Shown here: piece after piece, positions 27,132 through 36,337 of the stretch
Position numbering within the stretch: the first letter of the stretch is position 1
Layout: each line of letters begins with the position of its first letter
Assembly (NCBI RefSeq): GCF_902491285.1
Contig: NZ_CABUHK010000012.1
Span: 1-64,000 of the forward strand
Direction: 5' to 3'
DNA from: an uncultured Bacteroides sp.
GTDB taxonomy: Bacteria > Bacteroidota > Bacteroidia > Bacteroidales > Bacteroidaceae
DNA length: 64,000 bases
The notes under the pieces: model-generated
Database searches by the model: none
Told to the model about the DNA's origin: nothing
Seen by the model: the letters and a program-made list of their open reading frames with translations, nothing else
Made by a program: the position numbers and the translations under genes

Positions 27132-28394
27132 ATGAATAAAATAGTATCTATAATAATCGTTTTAATCTTGAGTATGCATATACTTACTTCATGTGATCGC
27201 GAAAACATGGATTTTGGAAAAGAGTCCAATGATTATGGACAAGTGAATTTGGCTTCTATGGGACTGTCGGTAAATGTAAATGCTACTCCAGTATCTCGTG
27301 CTGAAACAGTAGATCCCAGTAATTATATAGTAGGCATCTATAATGCAGAAGATGAAACTTTGGTTTCGGAATGGAAATATAGTGAGCTTCCTGAGATTTT
27401 TCAGTTAAAGGTGGGAAAATATAAAGTGATAGCTCATGCTCCTAATGTTGATACAGCTTTATTTGATGAACCCTATTGTGAAGGATCGAAGAATTTTGAG
27501 ATTCAGAAAGATCAGATTACTAATCTTGAAACGGTTAACTGTACATTGAATTGTATCATGGTGACTATCCAATATGATGAGAATTTCAGGAAATTGTTGG
27601 GGGATGAGGCTAATATTAAAGTTACTGTTAATAATAAATACTCTCTTAATTTTGAAAAAGATGAAACTCGTGCCGGTTATTTTCCTGCGGAAGCGAGTGG
27701 TAATGTAATTGATGCGAACTTTATAGGTGAGCTTGATGATGAACTAGATGTGCCAATTAATAAATCCTTTCCTAATATAAATATTGGCTCTCAGTTGATT
27801 ATTACTTATACATTGCGGGATGCTAATGGTGATCCGGGCACAGGAGGAGTTGTCAATCCGTCCGTTGAGTATGATGTTACCTGTGATATTGTAGAGTTGG
27901 ATGGTTCTGTTCATCCCGGAAAGGAAGAGGGAATAGACGACTTTCCATCAGGAGGAGATAAGGAAGGTACTGACCCTACTGTGACAAGTGGTAATAAGAA
28001 TTTTGATTTGAATACTCCAATTGATGCAAATGACTATAATGAAGAGGTTGATGGTCCTGTTGTTGTGAATTTGTTGGCTTCCAGAGGAATAAAGAATGTG
28101 ATTGTGGAGATTACAAGTACTGATAGCGATTTTGTGGCGGCTGTAGTAGAGTTGTTTGGTGCTACATCCTTTGATTTGGCAAACCCGCCGGCAGATGAGG
28201 ATCATAAAAATAACTTGATTTCATTAGGTTTCCCGGTTGGAGATGAAGTGAAAACAACAGAGACGGTACCTTTTAATATTACAAAATTTGTTCCACTGTT
28301 GCAGGTATATCATGGCATGCATCAGTTTAAGATTACGGTGAAAGATGTAACAAATGCATCTGCTACAGCTACTTTGACGTTGAATACCAAGTAA
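27132..28394 (+). CDS. DUF4493 lipoprotein (short form)
   Basis: The product is a 420-residue lipoprotein with signal ending MHILTSC and an acidic RENMDFGKE stretch soon after the Cys. It contains one DUF4493 domain (about 35-270): LSVNVNATPV, VGKYKVIAHAPNV, PYCEGSKNFEIQKDQITNL. This is followed by a glycine/aspartate-rich linker (about 270-305) and a C-terminal beta domain related to the mid region of its neighbours. It lacks the PCMD-like C-terminus of the flanking paralogues, so it is either a shorter partner subunit or a truncated relative. It starts 12 bp after the preceding gene and is surely in the same operon. Confidence 0.72.
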   Translation: MNKIVSIIIVLILSMHILTSCDRENMDFGKESNDYGQVNLASMGLSVNVNATPVSRAETVDPSNYIVGIYNAEDETLVSEWKYSELPEIFQLKVGKYKVIAHAPNVDTALFDEPYCEGSKNFEIQKDQITNLETVNCTLNCIMVTIQYDENFRKLLGDEANIKVTVNNKYSLNFEKDETRAGYFPAEASGNVIDANFIGELDDELDVPINKSFPNINIGSQLIITYTLRDANGDPGTGGVVNPSVEYDVTCDIVELDGSVHPGKEEGIDDFPSGGDKEGTDPTVTSGNKNFDLNTPIDANDYNEEVDGPVVVNLLASRGIKNVIVEITSTDSDFVAAVVELFGATSFDLANPPADEDHKNNLISLGFPVGDEVKTTETVPFNITKFVPLLQVYHGMHQFKITVKDVTNASATATLTLNTK

Positions 28395-28410
28395 AATGAA
28401 GTAAAGGAGT

Positions 28411-30642
28411 ATGATGAAAAAGATAAATAAATATATCATTTTATCCCTACTGGCTTTAACTGGTTGTCAGAGTGATGAAAATATAGGCTATGGCGGAGAA
28501 GGTACGCTTCGTTTGGAGGTACAGATGAAAAATGACTTGCAGGTGGTTGTTACTCGTTCTCTGACTGTTGATGAAGAAAATGCTTTGGCAAAAGATTGTA
28601 AAATTCGAATTTATGATACGGATAAGTTGATTCGTAAATACTTGGGCACGGCAGAACTTCCGGAAGAAGGAATAACATTGCCTTCCGGTGAATACCGGGT
28701 ACGGGTGACTGCCGGAGATTCTGTGGCTGCATCGTTTACCAAAAAGTTCTATGAGGGAGTTAAACCTTTCACTGTCGAAAGAGCAAAAGTAACCCCGGTA
28801 GATGTAATATGCAATATTGCGAACACAGTAACAAAAGTTGCTTTTGGTGAATCTTTGAAAACTGTTTTTAAAGAAGAATATGCTGTGTCAATAGCCGTAA
28901 AGGCAGAAAATGGAATATTGGATTTTAATGCGGATAATTTGGAAGCAATGGGATATTTTTCTCTTCCAGCCGATTGCGATACTTTGTTTTGTACATTTTC
29001 GGCAACTGATATTGCAGGACGTCCGTATACACAGATTGATACTATTCCACAAGCAAAAGCAGCCACTCTTTATCAGTTGACTTATGAATATAAGGATATT
29101 GAGGTGGGAAATCCTGATACCGGAGGAGCTATTTTACATTTACAAGTGGATGCCACTCCGTTGGAAATCATTGAAGAAGAGGTTATGTATTACCGTCGCC
29201 CGGTATTTACTGCTAAATATGGAGATGAAACTTTAAATCTGGATGCCACAAGTTATGTTGCTACTGAAAGTGGTTCGGATGTTACTATAAATATTACTGG
29301 CTCTTCTGCTTTGCAACAGGTACTTCTTTCATCTGAACAGTTTCCTGAATTTTTGGCAACAAGTGAAAACTCTTTTGACTTGAAAAATCTGACAGAGGAA
29401 CAAAAAACTCAGTTGACAGCAGGTGGAATACTGATTGATGAAAAAGCAGAATCCAAAGGATATGCATTGAATCTGACTCTGTCTGCTGATTTGATTCGAA
29501 AATATACGGTTAATGAAGGGTTTTATGCAATTAGTTTAACTGCGACAGACGCAAATAATAAGATGCGTACAGCAAACTGGAAGATGGTAGTTTCAAATGC
29601 TACCGTACAAACAGAGCCTGTTCCGGTCTATGAAGTGTGGGCAACAAAAGCAACTTTGTATGGTAGTGTTCTTCCCGGTCGTGAGCCACAAGGTATATTG
29701 GCCTTCCGCTATCGTAAGGCGGATGAACAAGACTGGAAAATAGTAGATGCCGTTCGTGACGGACAGAGCGTTCAGAGTGTGTCTGCTGTGACAGGATTAC
29801 TTTCTGACACGAAGTATGAATATCAATTAATGGATGGTGATGTACTATCTACAGTTGTCTGTACGTTCACTACGGAAAAAGCATTGCAATTGGGAAATAG
29901 TAGTTTTGAATATTGGTCGGGAAGTGTTCCTACCTATATTGCGCCTTCATCTGCCGAAAGTGATATTTTTTGGGATTCAGGAAATCATGGTTCCAAATCT
30001 GCGAGTGTCGATATTACGGTTGCCGATGCTTCTATTAGACATAGTGGAAAATATTCTGCCAAGTTAACCTCAACAGATGCCAAAGTTTTGGGGATCGGAC
30101 AGTTTGCAGCAGGTAATCTATTTGCTGGCAGATATTTGAAAACAATAATGGATGGATTGAAAGGAAATGGTGTCTTAGGTTGGGGGCGTCCTTTTACTGC
30201 TCGTCCGTCAGCTTTACGTGTCTATGTTAAGTATCGTCCTAAAGCGGTAACTAACCCATTGCCTGAGCAAGGATTGATTTCAGGGGAGCCAGATCAGGGA
30301 ATCATTTATGTGGCTATAGGTGATTGGTCTGGAACGGGTGGTGAATATATTCCAGGATATGAATGGGCTGTCGTTGCGCAGACAGATTTTAATCATCCGG
30401 AAAATACACGTACTTTTGATCCGAATGATGAGAATATAATAGCCTATGGTGAGCGTATCTTTACGGAGGATATTGGCGAAGACGCTGAAATGGCAGAGAT
30501 TGTCATTCCTCTGAATTATCGTGATAACACTCGTTTGCCCAAATATATTGTGATGGTTGCTTCATCTAGTCGTTATGGAGATTATTTTGCCGGGGCCGTG
30601 GGAAGCATTATGTGGATAGATGATGTAGAACTTGTATATTAA
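28411..30642 (+). CDS. DUF4493 and PCMD lipoprotein
   Basis: The product is a 743-residue lipoprotein; the signal ends LLALTGC, followed by QSDEN, a good surface-export signal. The DUF4493 domain spans about 25-235 (GTLRLEVQMKNDLQVV, LPSGEYRVRVTAGDS, KKFYEGVKPFTVERAKVTPV). An intermediate Ig-like region has a fibronectin-like segment (VYEVWATKATLYGSVLPG, GLLSDTKYEYQL). The C-terminal PCMD-like domain (about 490-743) begins LGNSSFEYWSG and contains FAAGNLFAGRYLKT, GRPFTARPSALRVYVKY and SSRYGDYFAGAVGS, closely matching the C-terminus of the last gene of the cluster. AAAGGAG sits just upstream of two possible ATGs (28411 and 28414). Probable surface-exposed binding protein; ligand unknown. Confidence 0.75.
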   Translation: MMKKINKYIILSLLALTGCQSDENIGYGGEGTLRLEVQMKNDLQVVVTRSLTVDEENALAKDCKIRIYDTDKLIRKYLGTAELPEEGITLPSGEYRVRVTAGDSVAASFTKKFYEGVKPFTVERAKVTPVDVICNIANTVTKVAFGESLKTVFKEEYAVSIAVKAENGILDFNADNLEAMGYFSLPADCDTLFCTFSATDIAGRPYTQIDTIPQAKAATLYQLTYEYKDIEVGNPDTGGAILHLQVDATPLEIIEEEVMYYRRPVFTAKYGDETLNLDATSYVATESGSDVTINITGSSALQQVLLSSEQFPEFLATSENSFDLKNLTEEQKTQLTAGGILIDEKAESKGYALNLTLSADLIRKYTVNEGFYAISLTATDANNKMRTANWKMVVSNATVQTEPVPVYEVWATKATLYGSVLPGREPQGILAFRYRKADEQDWKIVDAVRDGQSVQSVSAVTGLLSDTKYEYQLMDGDVLSTVVCTFTTEKALQLGNSSFEYWSGSVPTYIAPSSAESDIFWDSGNHGSKSASVDITVADASIRHSGKYSAKLTSTDAKVLGIGQFAAGNLFAGRYLKTIMDGLKGNGVLGWGRPFTARPSALRVYVKYRPKAVTNPLPEQGLISGEPDQGIIYVAIGDWSGTGGEYIPGYEWAVVAQTDFNHPENTRTFDPNDENIIAYGERIFTEDIGEDAEMAEIVIPLNYRDNTRLPKYIVMVASSSRYGDYFAGAVGSIMWIDDVELVY

Positions 30643-30669
30643 CTGTTGATTATCAAATAAATATTGCAC

Positions 30670-31392
30670 GTGAAAAAGTTTTTAATATATATCTTGTTAA
30701 TGGTGGGGATGACTGCCCAGGCACAAGAGTTTAAACGTAATATAGAGGCTCGTACTTTTGTTCCGAAAGGACAATGGATTGTGGGTAGTTCGGTTTCTTA
30801 TTCCGAACACAACGAGCAGAACTACCAATTCCTGGTAATTGACGGTTTTAATTCGGATGGATATACCTTTAAGGTGAGCCCGATGTTTTGTTATGCATTT
30901 AAAGATAATGTGGCTGCCGGAGGGCGTTTCTCTTATGGGCGTACATTAACAAAATTAGATGGTGTGACTTTGAATCTTGACGAGGATACTAAATTTGATG
31001 TGAATGATATGTATCAATTGAAGCATACATATGGTGCTATTGGGATTCTTCGAAATTATATCAACTTAGGAACAAGCAGGCGTTTTGCTCTTTTTGCAGA
31101 AACGAGGTTGGAAGTCGGTGGAAGTCAGTCCAAGATCGTTACGAAGGATAATACTTCGCTGACTGGAACTTACTCAAAGACTACAGATTTTGGTTTGGGA
31201 GTTGCTCCTGGTATTGTTGCATTTATAAACAATTTTACAGCAGTCGAGGTTAGTATTGGAGTACTTGGACTAGATTTTAGTAAGGTAAAACAGACTACAG
31301 ATCAAGTATATATCGGAGAGCGTTCGTCAAGTTCGGCAAACTTTAAAATTAACCTATTCTCCATTGGATTAGGTATAGCATTCTATTTATAA
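30670..31392 (+). CDS. Outer-membrane beta-barrel protein
   Basis: The product is about 240 residues, with signal peptide MKKFLIYILLMVGMTAQAQ from a GTG start at 30670 (an upstream TTG at 30664 is also in frame). The mature protein alternates amphipathic strands (GQWIVGSSVSYSEHN, YTFKVSPMFCYAFKDNVAAGG, ALFAETRLEVGG, DFGLGVAPGIVAFI) and ends in an aromatic-aliphatic final strand (SIGLGIAFYL), as expected of an 8-10-stranded barrel. It is a paralogue of the next gene. Placed between surface lipoproteins, it may anchor or export them or form a pore; this is inferred from context. Confidence 0.72.
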   Translation: MKKFLIYILLMVGMTAQAQEFKRNIEARTFVPKGQWIVGSSVSYSEHNEQNYQFLVIDGFNSDGYTFKVSPMFCYAFKDNVAAGGRFSYGRTLTKLDGVTLNLDEDTKFDVNDMYQLKHTYGAIGILRNYINLGTSRRFALFAETRLEVGGSQSKIVTKDNTSLTGTYSKTTDFGLGVAPGIVAFINNFTAVEVSIGVLGLDFSKVKQTTDQVYIGERSSSSANFKINLFSIGLGIAFYL

Positions 31393-31402
31393 GGAAGGAA
31401 TA

Positions 31403-32257
31403 ATGAGTCGATTAATCTATATATGTGTAATGGTTGTGTTGGCTGGAGTACAGACACTTTCGGCACAACAACGGGATACAATTATAATACGTGATACCAT
31501 TTATTTGGATAAAGCGGAATTGGAGAGAAAGAAAGATAAAGATATTGTGGAGAACACTAACTTGGTTCGTATAAAACCAATAGGACGTTTTGACCGTGGA
31601 ATTGTGAGTTACCGGTTTATTCCTAAGAAAAAATGGATCGGTGGTCTGACTTTCTCCTATGTTAATTTTGATAGTGACGACAGTCGTTTGCTGTTCTCCA
31701 TGCTAAAGGATTTTGATTGTAACTTTAAGACGTTTTCTGTTAAGCCCTTTGTTGGTTATGTAATAAAGGATAATGTTGTGGTTGGAGTAAAGCTCGGATA
31801 TAATCATACAATTGCTGATTTAGGAAATATATCGCTTAATATTGATGAAGAGTCGGATTTCTCGTTGAGTAATATGAGGTATGCGGAGGATCTTTATTCT
31901 TTTGGTTTGTTCCATCGTTCGTATGTCGGGCTTGATAGGGGGAAGTTATTCGGATTATTTAATGAGACGACATTAACATATTTGAATGGGACATCAAGTT
32001 TTGCCAGAGGAGAAGGAACGGAATATAAGCGGACGGATACGACGATAAATGAATTGCATTTGGGTATCAATCCGGGAGTTGCTGTTTTTATAACACAGAA
32101 TGTTTGTGCAGAGCTTTCTTTTGGAGTTGTGGGTTTCAAATATAGGTCGGAGAAACAAAGCAATAATTTGGGAGAAACTGGGAAACGACGGTCTAGCGGT
32201 GCTGATTTTAAGATCAATCTGTTTAATATAAATATTGGTTTAATTTTTTGCATGTAA
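31403..32257 (+). CDS. Outer-membrane beta-barrel protein, paralogue
   Basis: The product is 284 residues with signal peptide (ending TLSAQQ), a short N-terminal charged segment with coil character (about 25-55, DTIYLDKAELERKKDKDIV) that the neighbouring paralogue lacks, then a barrel: KKWIGGLTFSYVNFD, KPFVGYVIKDNVVVGVKLGY, GLFNETTLTYLNG, LHLGINPGVAVFI, ending NINIGLIFCM. The alignment with the preceding gene is clear across the whole barrel, indicating an old tandem duplication. AAGGAAGGA is a good ribosome binding site before the ATG. The stop overlaps the start of the following lipoprotein gene. Confidence 0.72.
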   Translation: MSRLIYICVMVVLAGVQTLSAQQRDTIIIRDTIYLDKAELERKKDKDIVENTNLVRIKPIGRFDRGIVSYRFIPKKKWIGGLTFSYVNFDSDDSRLLFSMLKDFDCNFKTFSVKPFVGYVIKDNVVVGVKLGYNHTIADLGNISLNIDEESDFSLSNMRYAEDLYSFGLFHRSYVGLDRGKLFGLFNETTLTYLNGTSSFARGEGTEYKRTDTTINELHLGINPGVAVFITQNVCAELSFGVVGFKYRSEKQSNNLGETGKRRSSGADFKINLFNINIGLIFCM

Positions 32258-33855
32258 TGGTGATGCGTATTATATATAATTTATTTCTTAGCGCAGTATT
32301 TGTGTGTTTACTGCAAAGCTGTATCAAAAATGATATAGGATACCCGCAGATTGCATTGTCTATTGTAGAAATGCAAGTGACTGGACAACGAGGGAATGCT
32401 GTCATTTCCGAAGATAACCGTACAGTTACACTTAATATAGAAGAGACGCAGGACTTGAAAAAAGTTCAAGTCACTGCCTTTACTGTGACGGAAGGTGCTG
32501 AAAGTACGCTTGCGGTGAACGATATTATTGATTTGACGACTCCTTATAAGGTCACATTGTCACTTTATCAAAATTATCAATGGAGTATTCTTGCCAACCG
32601 TAATATAGACCGGACTTATAAACTCCAAAATCAGGTTGGGGTATCTGAGATTAATGAGGAACAGCGGTTGGCTGTGGCTTATGTGACAAAAGATACAAAA
32701 TGGAAAGATCTGCAATTGCTTGAACTGAAGTTGGGACCTGTCGGCTCTACTTATAATGGAAGTACTGAAATTCCTTCTTTAGATTGGACAGTATATTCCA
32801 ATTACGCCTCTGCTAAAATCTTAGTGAAATATAAAAATTTCTTTGAAGAAGAGTGGGAAGTGCGTGCTTATCGTAAAGATAAAAATGCTGACACGAAGCG
32901 GGCAGATGGATGGGTGAATGTAGCATGGTTATATGGTGAAGGTCTTGAAGGAGCGGATAATGGGTTTGAAATCCGTGAGGCTTCTGCTATTGAATGGCAA
33001 AAGGTAGATAAATCTTATATAACATTTGATGGGGCGGCATTTATTGCACGTATTCCTCATTTGAAGGCGGAGACAGAATATGTTTGTCGGGCTTATTCTG
33101 GAATTGATTATGGTACAGAACTTTCCTTTACAACAGGAAAGGCTGTCGAAATTCCGAATAGTTTGTTCGAAGATTGGAGTAAAGAGGATAAGGGAAATAA
33201 CAAGATACTTTGGAAACCATGGGCAGAAGGAATGGAGAAAGGTTATTGGGATACGGGTAACAAAGGTGCTACCACTGTTGGTACCAGTAATACGATTCCA
33301 GTACTTGATACATGGAATGGTTCGGGTAAGGCTGCACAGTTGAAATCTGTTTATATTGTGTTAAAATTTGCTGCTGGTAACTTGTTTGTCGGAGATTATT
33401 TAAGAACAGATGTTACTGATGGAGTTCTTAGTTTTGGTAAGCCATTTACAGAACGACCAACTCGCTTGAAAGGACATATTAAATATACAAGTGTAACTAT
33501 CGATAAATCAACTTCTGAATTTAGTTATTTGAAAGGTAGACCTGATTCTTGTCATATTTATATCGCTTTAGGTGATTGGGATGAGCCTGTGGAAATTCGA
33601 ACTAAAAAGAGTGAACGTAAATTGTTCGATAAGAATGATTCGAATATCATTGCTTATGCGGAATTTATTTCAGGGAAAACTATACCTCAATATACGGAGT
33701 TGGATTTACCTTTAGTTTACCGTTCTACTAGTCGTGTTCCTAAATATCTGGTGTTAGTATGTACGGCAAGTAAGTATGGTGATTACTTTACAGGGGGAGA
33801 TGGTAGTACTTTGTGGGTTGATGATTTTAGTTTGGAGTATGATTATGATGATTAA
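32257..33855 (+). CDS. PCMD-domain lipoprotein
   Basis: The product is about 532 residues from the ATG that overlaps the preceding stop (TAATG, 32255-32259); an ATG at 32263 and a TTG at 32248 are alternatives. The signal ends VCLLQSC, followed by IKNDIG. It has no DUF4493 domain. The N-terminal half is an Ig-like region resembling cell-wall or glycan-binding folds (VEMQVTGQRGNAVISED, TLNIEETQDLKKVQVTAF). The C-terminal domain (about 300-532, from IPNSLFEDWSKED) is PCMD-like and matches the third gene of the cluster closely: FAAGNLFVGDYLRTD, GKPFTERPTRLKGHIKY, IYIALGDWD, SKYGDYFTGGDGS. It is the last gene of the cluster. A role in surface carbohydrate binding is inferred. Confidence 0.75.
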   Translation: MVMRIIYNLFLSAVFVCLLQSCIKNDIGYPQIALSIVEMQVTGQRGNAVISEDNRTVTLNIEETQDLKKVQVTAFTVTEGAESTLAVNDIIDLTTPYKVTLSLYQNYQWSILANRNIDRTYKLQNQVGVSEINEEQRLAVAYVTKDTKWKDLQLLELKLGPVGSTYNGSTEIPSLDWTVYSNYASAKILVKYKNFFEEEWEVRAYRKDKNADTKRADGWVNVAWLYGEGLEGADNGFEIREASAIEWQKVDKSYITFDGAAFIARIPHLKAETEYVCRAYSGIDYGTELSFTTGKAVEIPNSLFEDWSKEDKGNNKILWKPWAEGMEKGYWDTGNKGATTVGTSNTIPVLDTWNGSGKAAQLKSVYIVLKFAAGNLFVGDYLRTDVTDGVLSFGKPFTERPTRLKGHIKYTSVTIDKSTSEFSYLKGRPDSCHIYIALGDWDEPVEIRTKKSERKLFDKNDSNIIAYAEFISGKTIPQYTELDLPLVYRSTSRVPKYLVLVCTASKYGDYFTGGDGSTLWVDDFSLEYDYDD

Positions 33856-34066
33856 TATTTGGGAAGAGATAAATATACGTTTTTCGTTGGTTTAAAAGGA
33901 AAAAACAGACCAGATTTTGCTAGGATAAGACTATTTGTTTATAATTCTTAGAGCTTCTATTTTAGTATATATGTTTTTATAACAAAAGGCTGGAATGCAA
34001 GTTCTCGAACGAGTGATAAGTTTAACGATAGGCTAGGATGAAATGAGTGAACCGTGCGGAAATGAA

Positions 34067-34198
34067 TAGAAACTAACTCGAATATTTTCTCATCGTGATA
34101 AGAACATTTTCTCACGGTGATAGGAATTAATACTCATCCCTATGAGAATATTTTCTCATCGCGATGAGTATTTTTTCTCATAGCAGTGAGAATTGTTT
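34067..34198. repeat. Array of palindromes with an exact 22-bp period
   Basis: CTCAY cores start at 34089, 34111, 34133, 34155 and 34177, exactly 22 bp apart. Each is the left arm of a 14-bp palindrome-like motif of the form CTCAT-n4-ATGAG followed by about AATATTTT. The unit at 34155 is a perfect palindrome, CTCATCGCGATGAG. A decayed unit precedes it at 34067-34088 (shared tail GAATATTTT). The array lies between the DUF4493 cluster and the catalase gene. The rest of the 33856-34565 gap holds only the catalase terminator and AT-rich sequence. Confidence 0.85.
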
Positions 34199-34504
34199 GA
34201 GAATATAATAAGGTATATTATGCTATGTATTAACCAAATAACTATTTTACATTTCTCGTTTTACACATCCTAATTCATCGTTCAAAAAGCTCTTAATCTC
34301 TAAAAACATGTTTTTTACTGCATTTATTAAAATGTATCGGGGATAATCCCGTTCTTTTATTCTTTTTTAAGCCCGAAAACAGTTAGTCCATAACCGTACA
34401 TGAAATGAATAAAAAACAGAGTGCGGTTGTTTCTTTATCAGAATATAGATAAGGTGATATGCTTTGACTATTCACAAGAGGAAATATAACTGTCGGGAAT
34501 AATA

Positions 34505-34542
34505 TACAAAAAAGACTGTCTTGGAATTTTAAGACAGTCTTT
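34505..34542 (-). terminator. Catalase terminator
   Basis: AAAGACTGTCTT (34511-34522) pairs perfectly with 34531-34542. On the minus strand it is followed by a run of T. Confidence 0.8.
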
Positions 34543-34565
34543 CGTTCAATTCATCATTTTATTTC

Positions 34566-36026
34566 TTATTCTTTCAAAGCCTCTTGAAGATCAATGCCCA
34601 GTGCTTTGGCAACTCCTGTTCCGTATGCCGGATCGGCCTTATAGCAATTGCGCACGTGGCGCTGTTTGATGAACAATTCGGAATCTCCCATGGCGCGGGC
34701 TGTATTCTCGAACAATAATTGCTGTTCGTCTGCCGGCATCAGTCGGAACAAGTCACCCGGTTGGCTGTAATAGTCATCATCATATTCACGTTCATTGTAA
34801 TTGTAAACTTCGCCTGTTACTTTGAGAGGCGGTTCTTTCATATCGGGAGAATCCTGCCATTCGCCGTAGCTGTTCGGCTCATACCCTTTTGCAGAACCAT
34901 AGTTCCCGTCAACGCGCATTGCTCCGTCTCTATGATAGGCATGGAAAGGGCAGCGTGGCTTGTTTACTGGGATTTGTTCCGCATTCACTCCAAGACGGTA
35001 ACGCTGTGCGTCACCATAAGAGAAGAGACGTCCTTGTAGCATTTTGTCGGGAGACAATCCGATACCGTCTACAAGATTCATCGGGTTGAATGCTGCTTGT
35101 TCCACTTCAGCGAAGTAGTTTTCCGGGTTGCGGTTCAATTCAAGGATGCCGACATCTTGTAAAGGGAAGTCTTTGTGCGGCCACACTTTGGTCAAGTCGA
35201 ACGGATTAATGCGATAATTGTCCGCTTCTTCCTCTGTCATTAGCTGAATCTGGAATAACCATTTCGGGTAATCGCCTTTTTCGATACTCTCGAAGAGATC
35301 ACGTTGATGTGATTCACGGTCTTTGGCAACGATAGCTTCTGCTTCCTGGTCTGTCAGATTTTTGATACCTTGCAAGGTGCGCAGGTGGAATTTCACCCAG
35401 ATACGTTGGTTGTCTGCATTGATAAAACTATAAGTGTGGCTGCCGAATCCGTGCATATGACGATAAGAATAAGGAATACCGCGGGGGCTCATGGTGATAG
35501 TAACCTGATGCAAAGCTTCGGGCAGAAGCGTCCAGAAATCCCAGTTACTATTGGGGCTGCGCATGTTCGTCTTGGGGTCACGTTTGATGGCATGATTCAA
35601 ATCTGGAAATTTGAGCGGGTCACGTAAAAAGAATACAGGTGTATTGTTTCCAACCAAATCCCAGTTTCCCTCCTCTGTGTAGAATTTCATGGCAAAACCA
35701 CGGATATCGCGTTCTGCATCGGCGGCTCCACGTTCCCCTGCTACCGTAGAGAAACGTACGAAACATTCTGTTTGCTTTCCGACTTCACTGAAAATAGCTG
35801 CACGGGTGTACTTCGTAATGTCGTGGGTAACGGTGAAAGTTCCGTAAGCTCCTGAACCTTTGGCGTGCATACGTCTTTCCGGAATCACTTCACGATCAAA
35901 ATGGGCAAGCTTCTCGATAAGCCAGGGATCCTGTAACATCACAGGTCCGCGTTGGCCTGCGGTTTGCGAGTTTTGATTGTCGGCGACGGGCCGTCCGTTC
36001 GCAGCAGTAAGTTTTTTCTTTTCCAT
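34566..36026 (-). CDS. katA: Heme catalase, small-subunit clade
   Basis: The 486-residue enzyme disproportionates hydrogen peroxide. The distal His lies in [14 protein letters not shown], the distal Asn region is [18 protein letters not shown], and the proximal heme Tyr is in [14 protein letters not shown]; these are the canonical catalase signatures, and the length fits clade 3 monofunctional enzymes. I use the ATG at 36026 ([11 protein letters not shown]); ten more codons are open upstream but unlikely to be translated. The promoter at 36140-36109 is of the Bacteroides type and is preceded by an OxyR-like operator. The gene is monocistronic, with a strong terminator at 34505-34542. In Bacteroides, catalase is part of the OxyR peroxide response. 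Confidence 0.93.
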   Translation of the reverse strand: MEKKKLTAANGRPVADNQNSQTAGQRGPVMLQDPWLIEKLAHFDREVIPERRMHAKGSGAYGTFTVTHDITKYTRAAIFSEVGKQTECFVRFSTVAGERGAADAERDIRGFAMKFYTEEGNWDLVGNNTPVFFLRDPLKFPDLNHAIKRDPKTNMRSPNSNWDFWTLLPEALHQVTITMSPRGIPYSYRHMHGFGSHTYSFINADNQRIWVKFHLRTLQGIKNLTDQEAEAIVAKDRESHQRDLFESIEKGDYPKWLFQIQLMTEEEADNYRINPFDLTKVWPHKDFPLQDVGILELNRNPENYFAEVEQAAFNPMNLVDGIGLSPDKMLQGRLFSYGDAQRYRLGVNAEQIPVNKPRCPFHAYHRDGAMRVDGNYGSAKGYEPNSYGEWQDSPDMKEPPLKVTGEVYNYNEREYDDDYYSQPGDLFRLMPADEQQLLFENTARAMGDSELFIKQRHVRNCYKADPAYGTGVAKALGIDLQEALKE

Positions 36027-36108
36027 AAATAGTTTTTTTAGTCGGAAGCTAAGCATAACTAAAACCGTAGTTCCCTTATCCTTTTATTCCGTGGTTTGTA
36101 ATATGTAA

Positions 36109-36140
36109 CAAAGATAGGCTTGTTTTGCTTGTCTGTCAAA
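36109..36140 (-). promoter_or_regulatory. Catalase promoter
   Basis: On the minus strand TTTG (36140-36137) and TATCTTTG (36116-36109) are separated by 20 bp, matching the Bacteroides consensus. The transcript would begin about 75 nt before the ATG. Confidence 0.7.
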
Positions 36141-36150
36141 CAGATAATTT

Positions 36151-36175
36151 CTATCTAAAGATAGAGAATAACTAT
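36151..36175. promoter_or_regulatory. OxyR-like operator upstream of catalase
   Basis: CTAT-n6-ATAG-n7-CTAT is found at 36151-36175, close to the OxyR pattern of alternating ATAG/CTAT tetranucleotides at 7-bp spacing. It lies just upstream of the -33 element, where an activator would bind. Confidence 0.45.
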
Positions 36176-36262
36176 GAATAAATGTATCTACCGGCTGCTA
36201 TTTATTTTTCTCACCGGAATAATTGGGCTGAGAGACGGGAGACAGCTCTGTTGGAATTGCAT

Positions 36263-36304
36263 AAAAAAACTCCCGTTCTTCCTTTGGGAAGACGGGAGTT
36301 TTTT
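36263..36304 (-). terminator. Terminator of the second glutamate dehydrogenase gene
   Basis: ACTCCCGTTCTTCC pairs with GGAAGACGGGAGT (one bulge), with A-runs and T-runs on both sides, so it can act in both directions. The gdhA gene ends 34 bp away. Confidence 0.8.
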
Positions 36305-36337
36305 ATAAACTATAGCTTGTTATATCTTATACGCTGA

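Noticed and set aside
24666..33855. SusC/SusD-type polysaccharide locus
   Set aside because: No SusC, SusD or glycoside hydrolase is present; the barrels are only about 240-280 residues.
34067..34198. CRISPR array
   Set aside because: Units are contiguous palindromes of 22 bp with no unique 30-bp spacers and no cas genes nearby.
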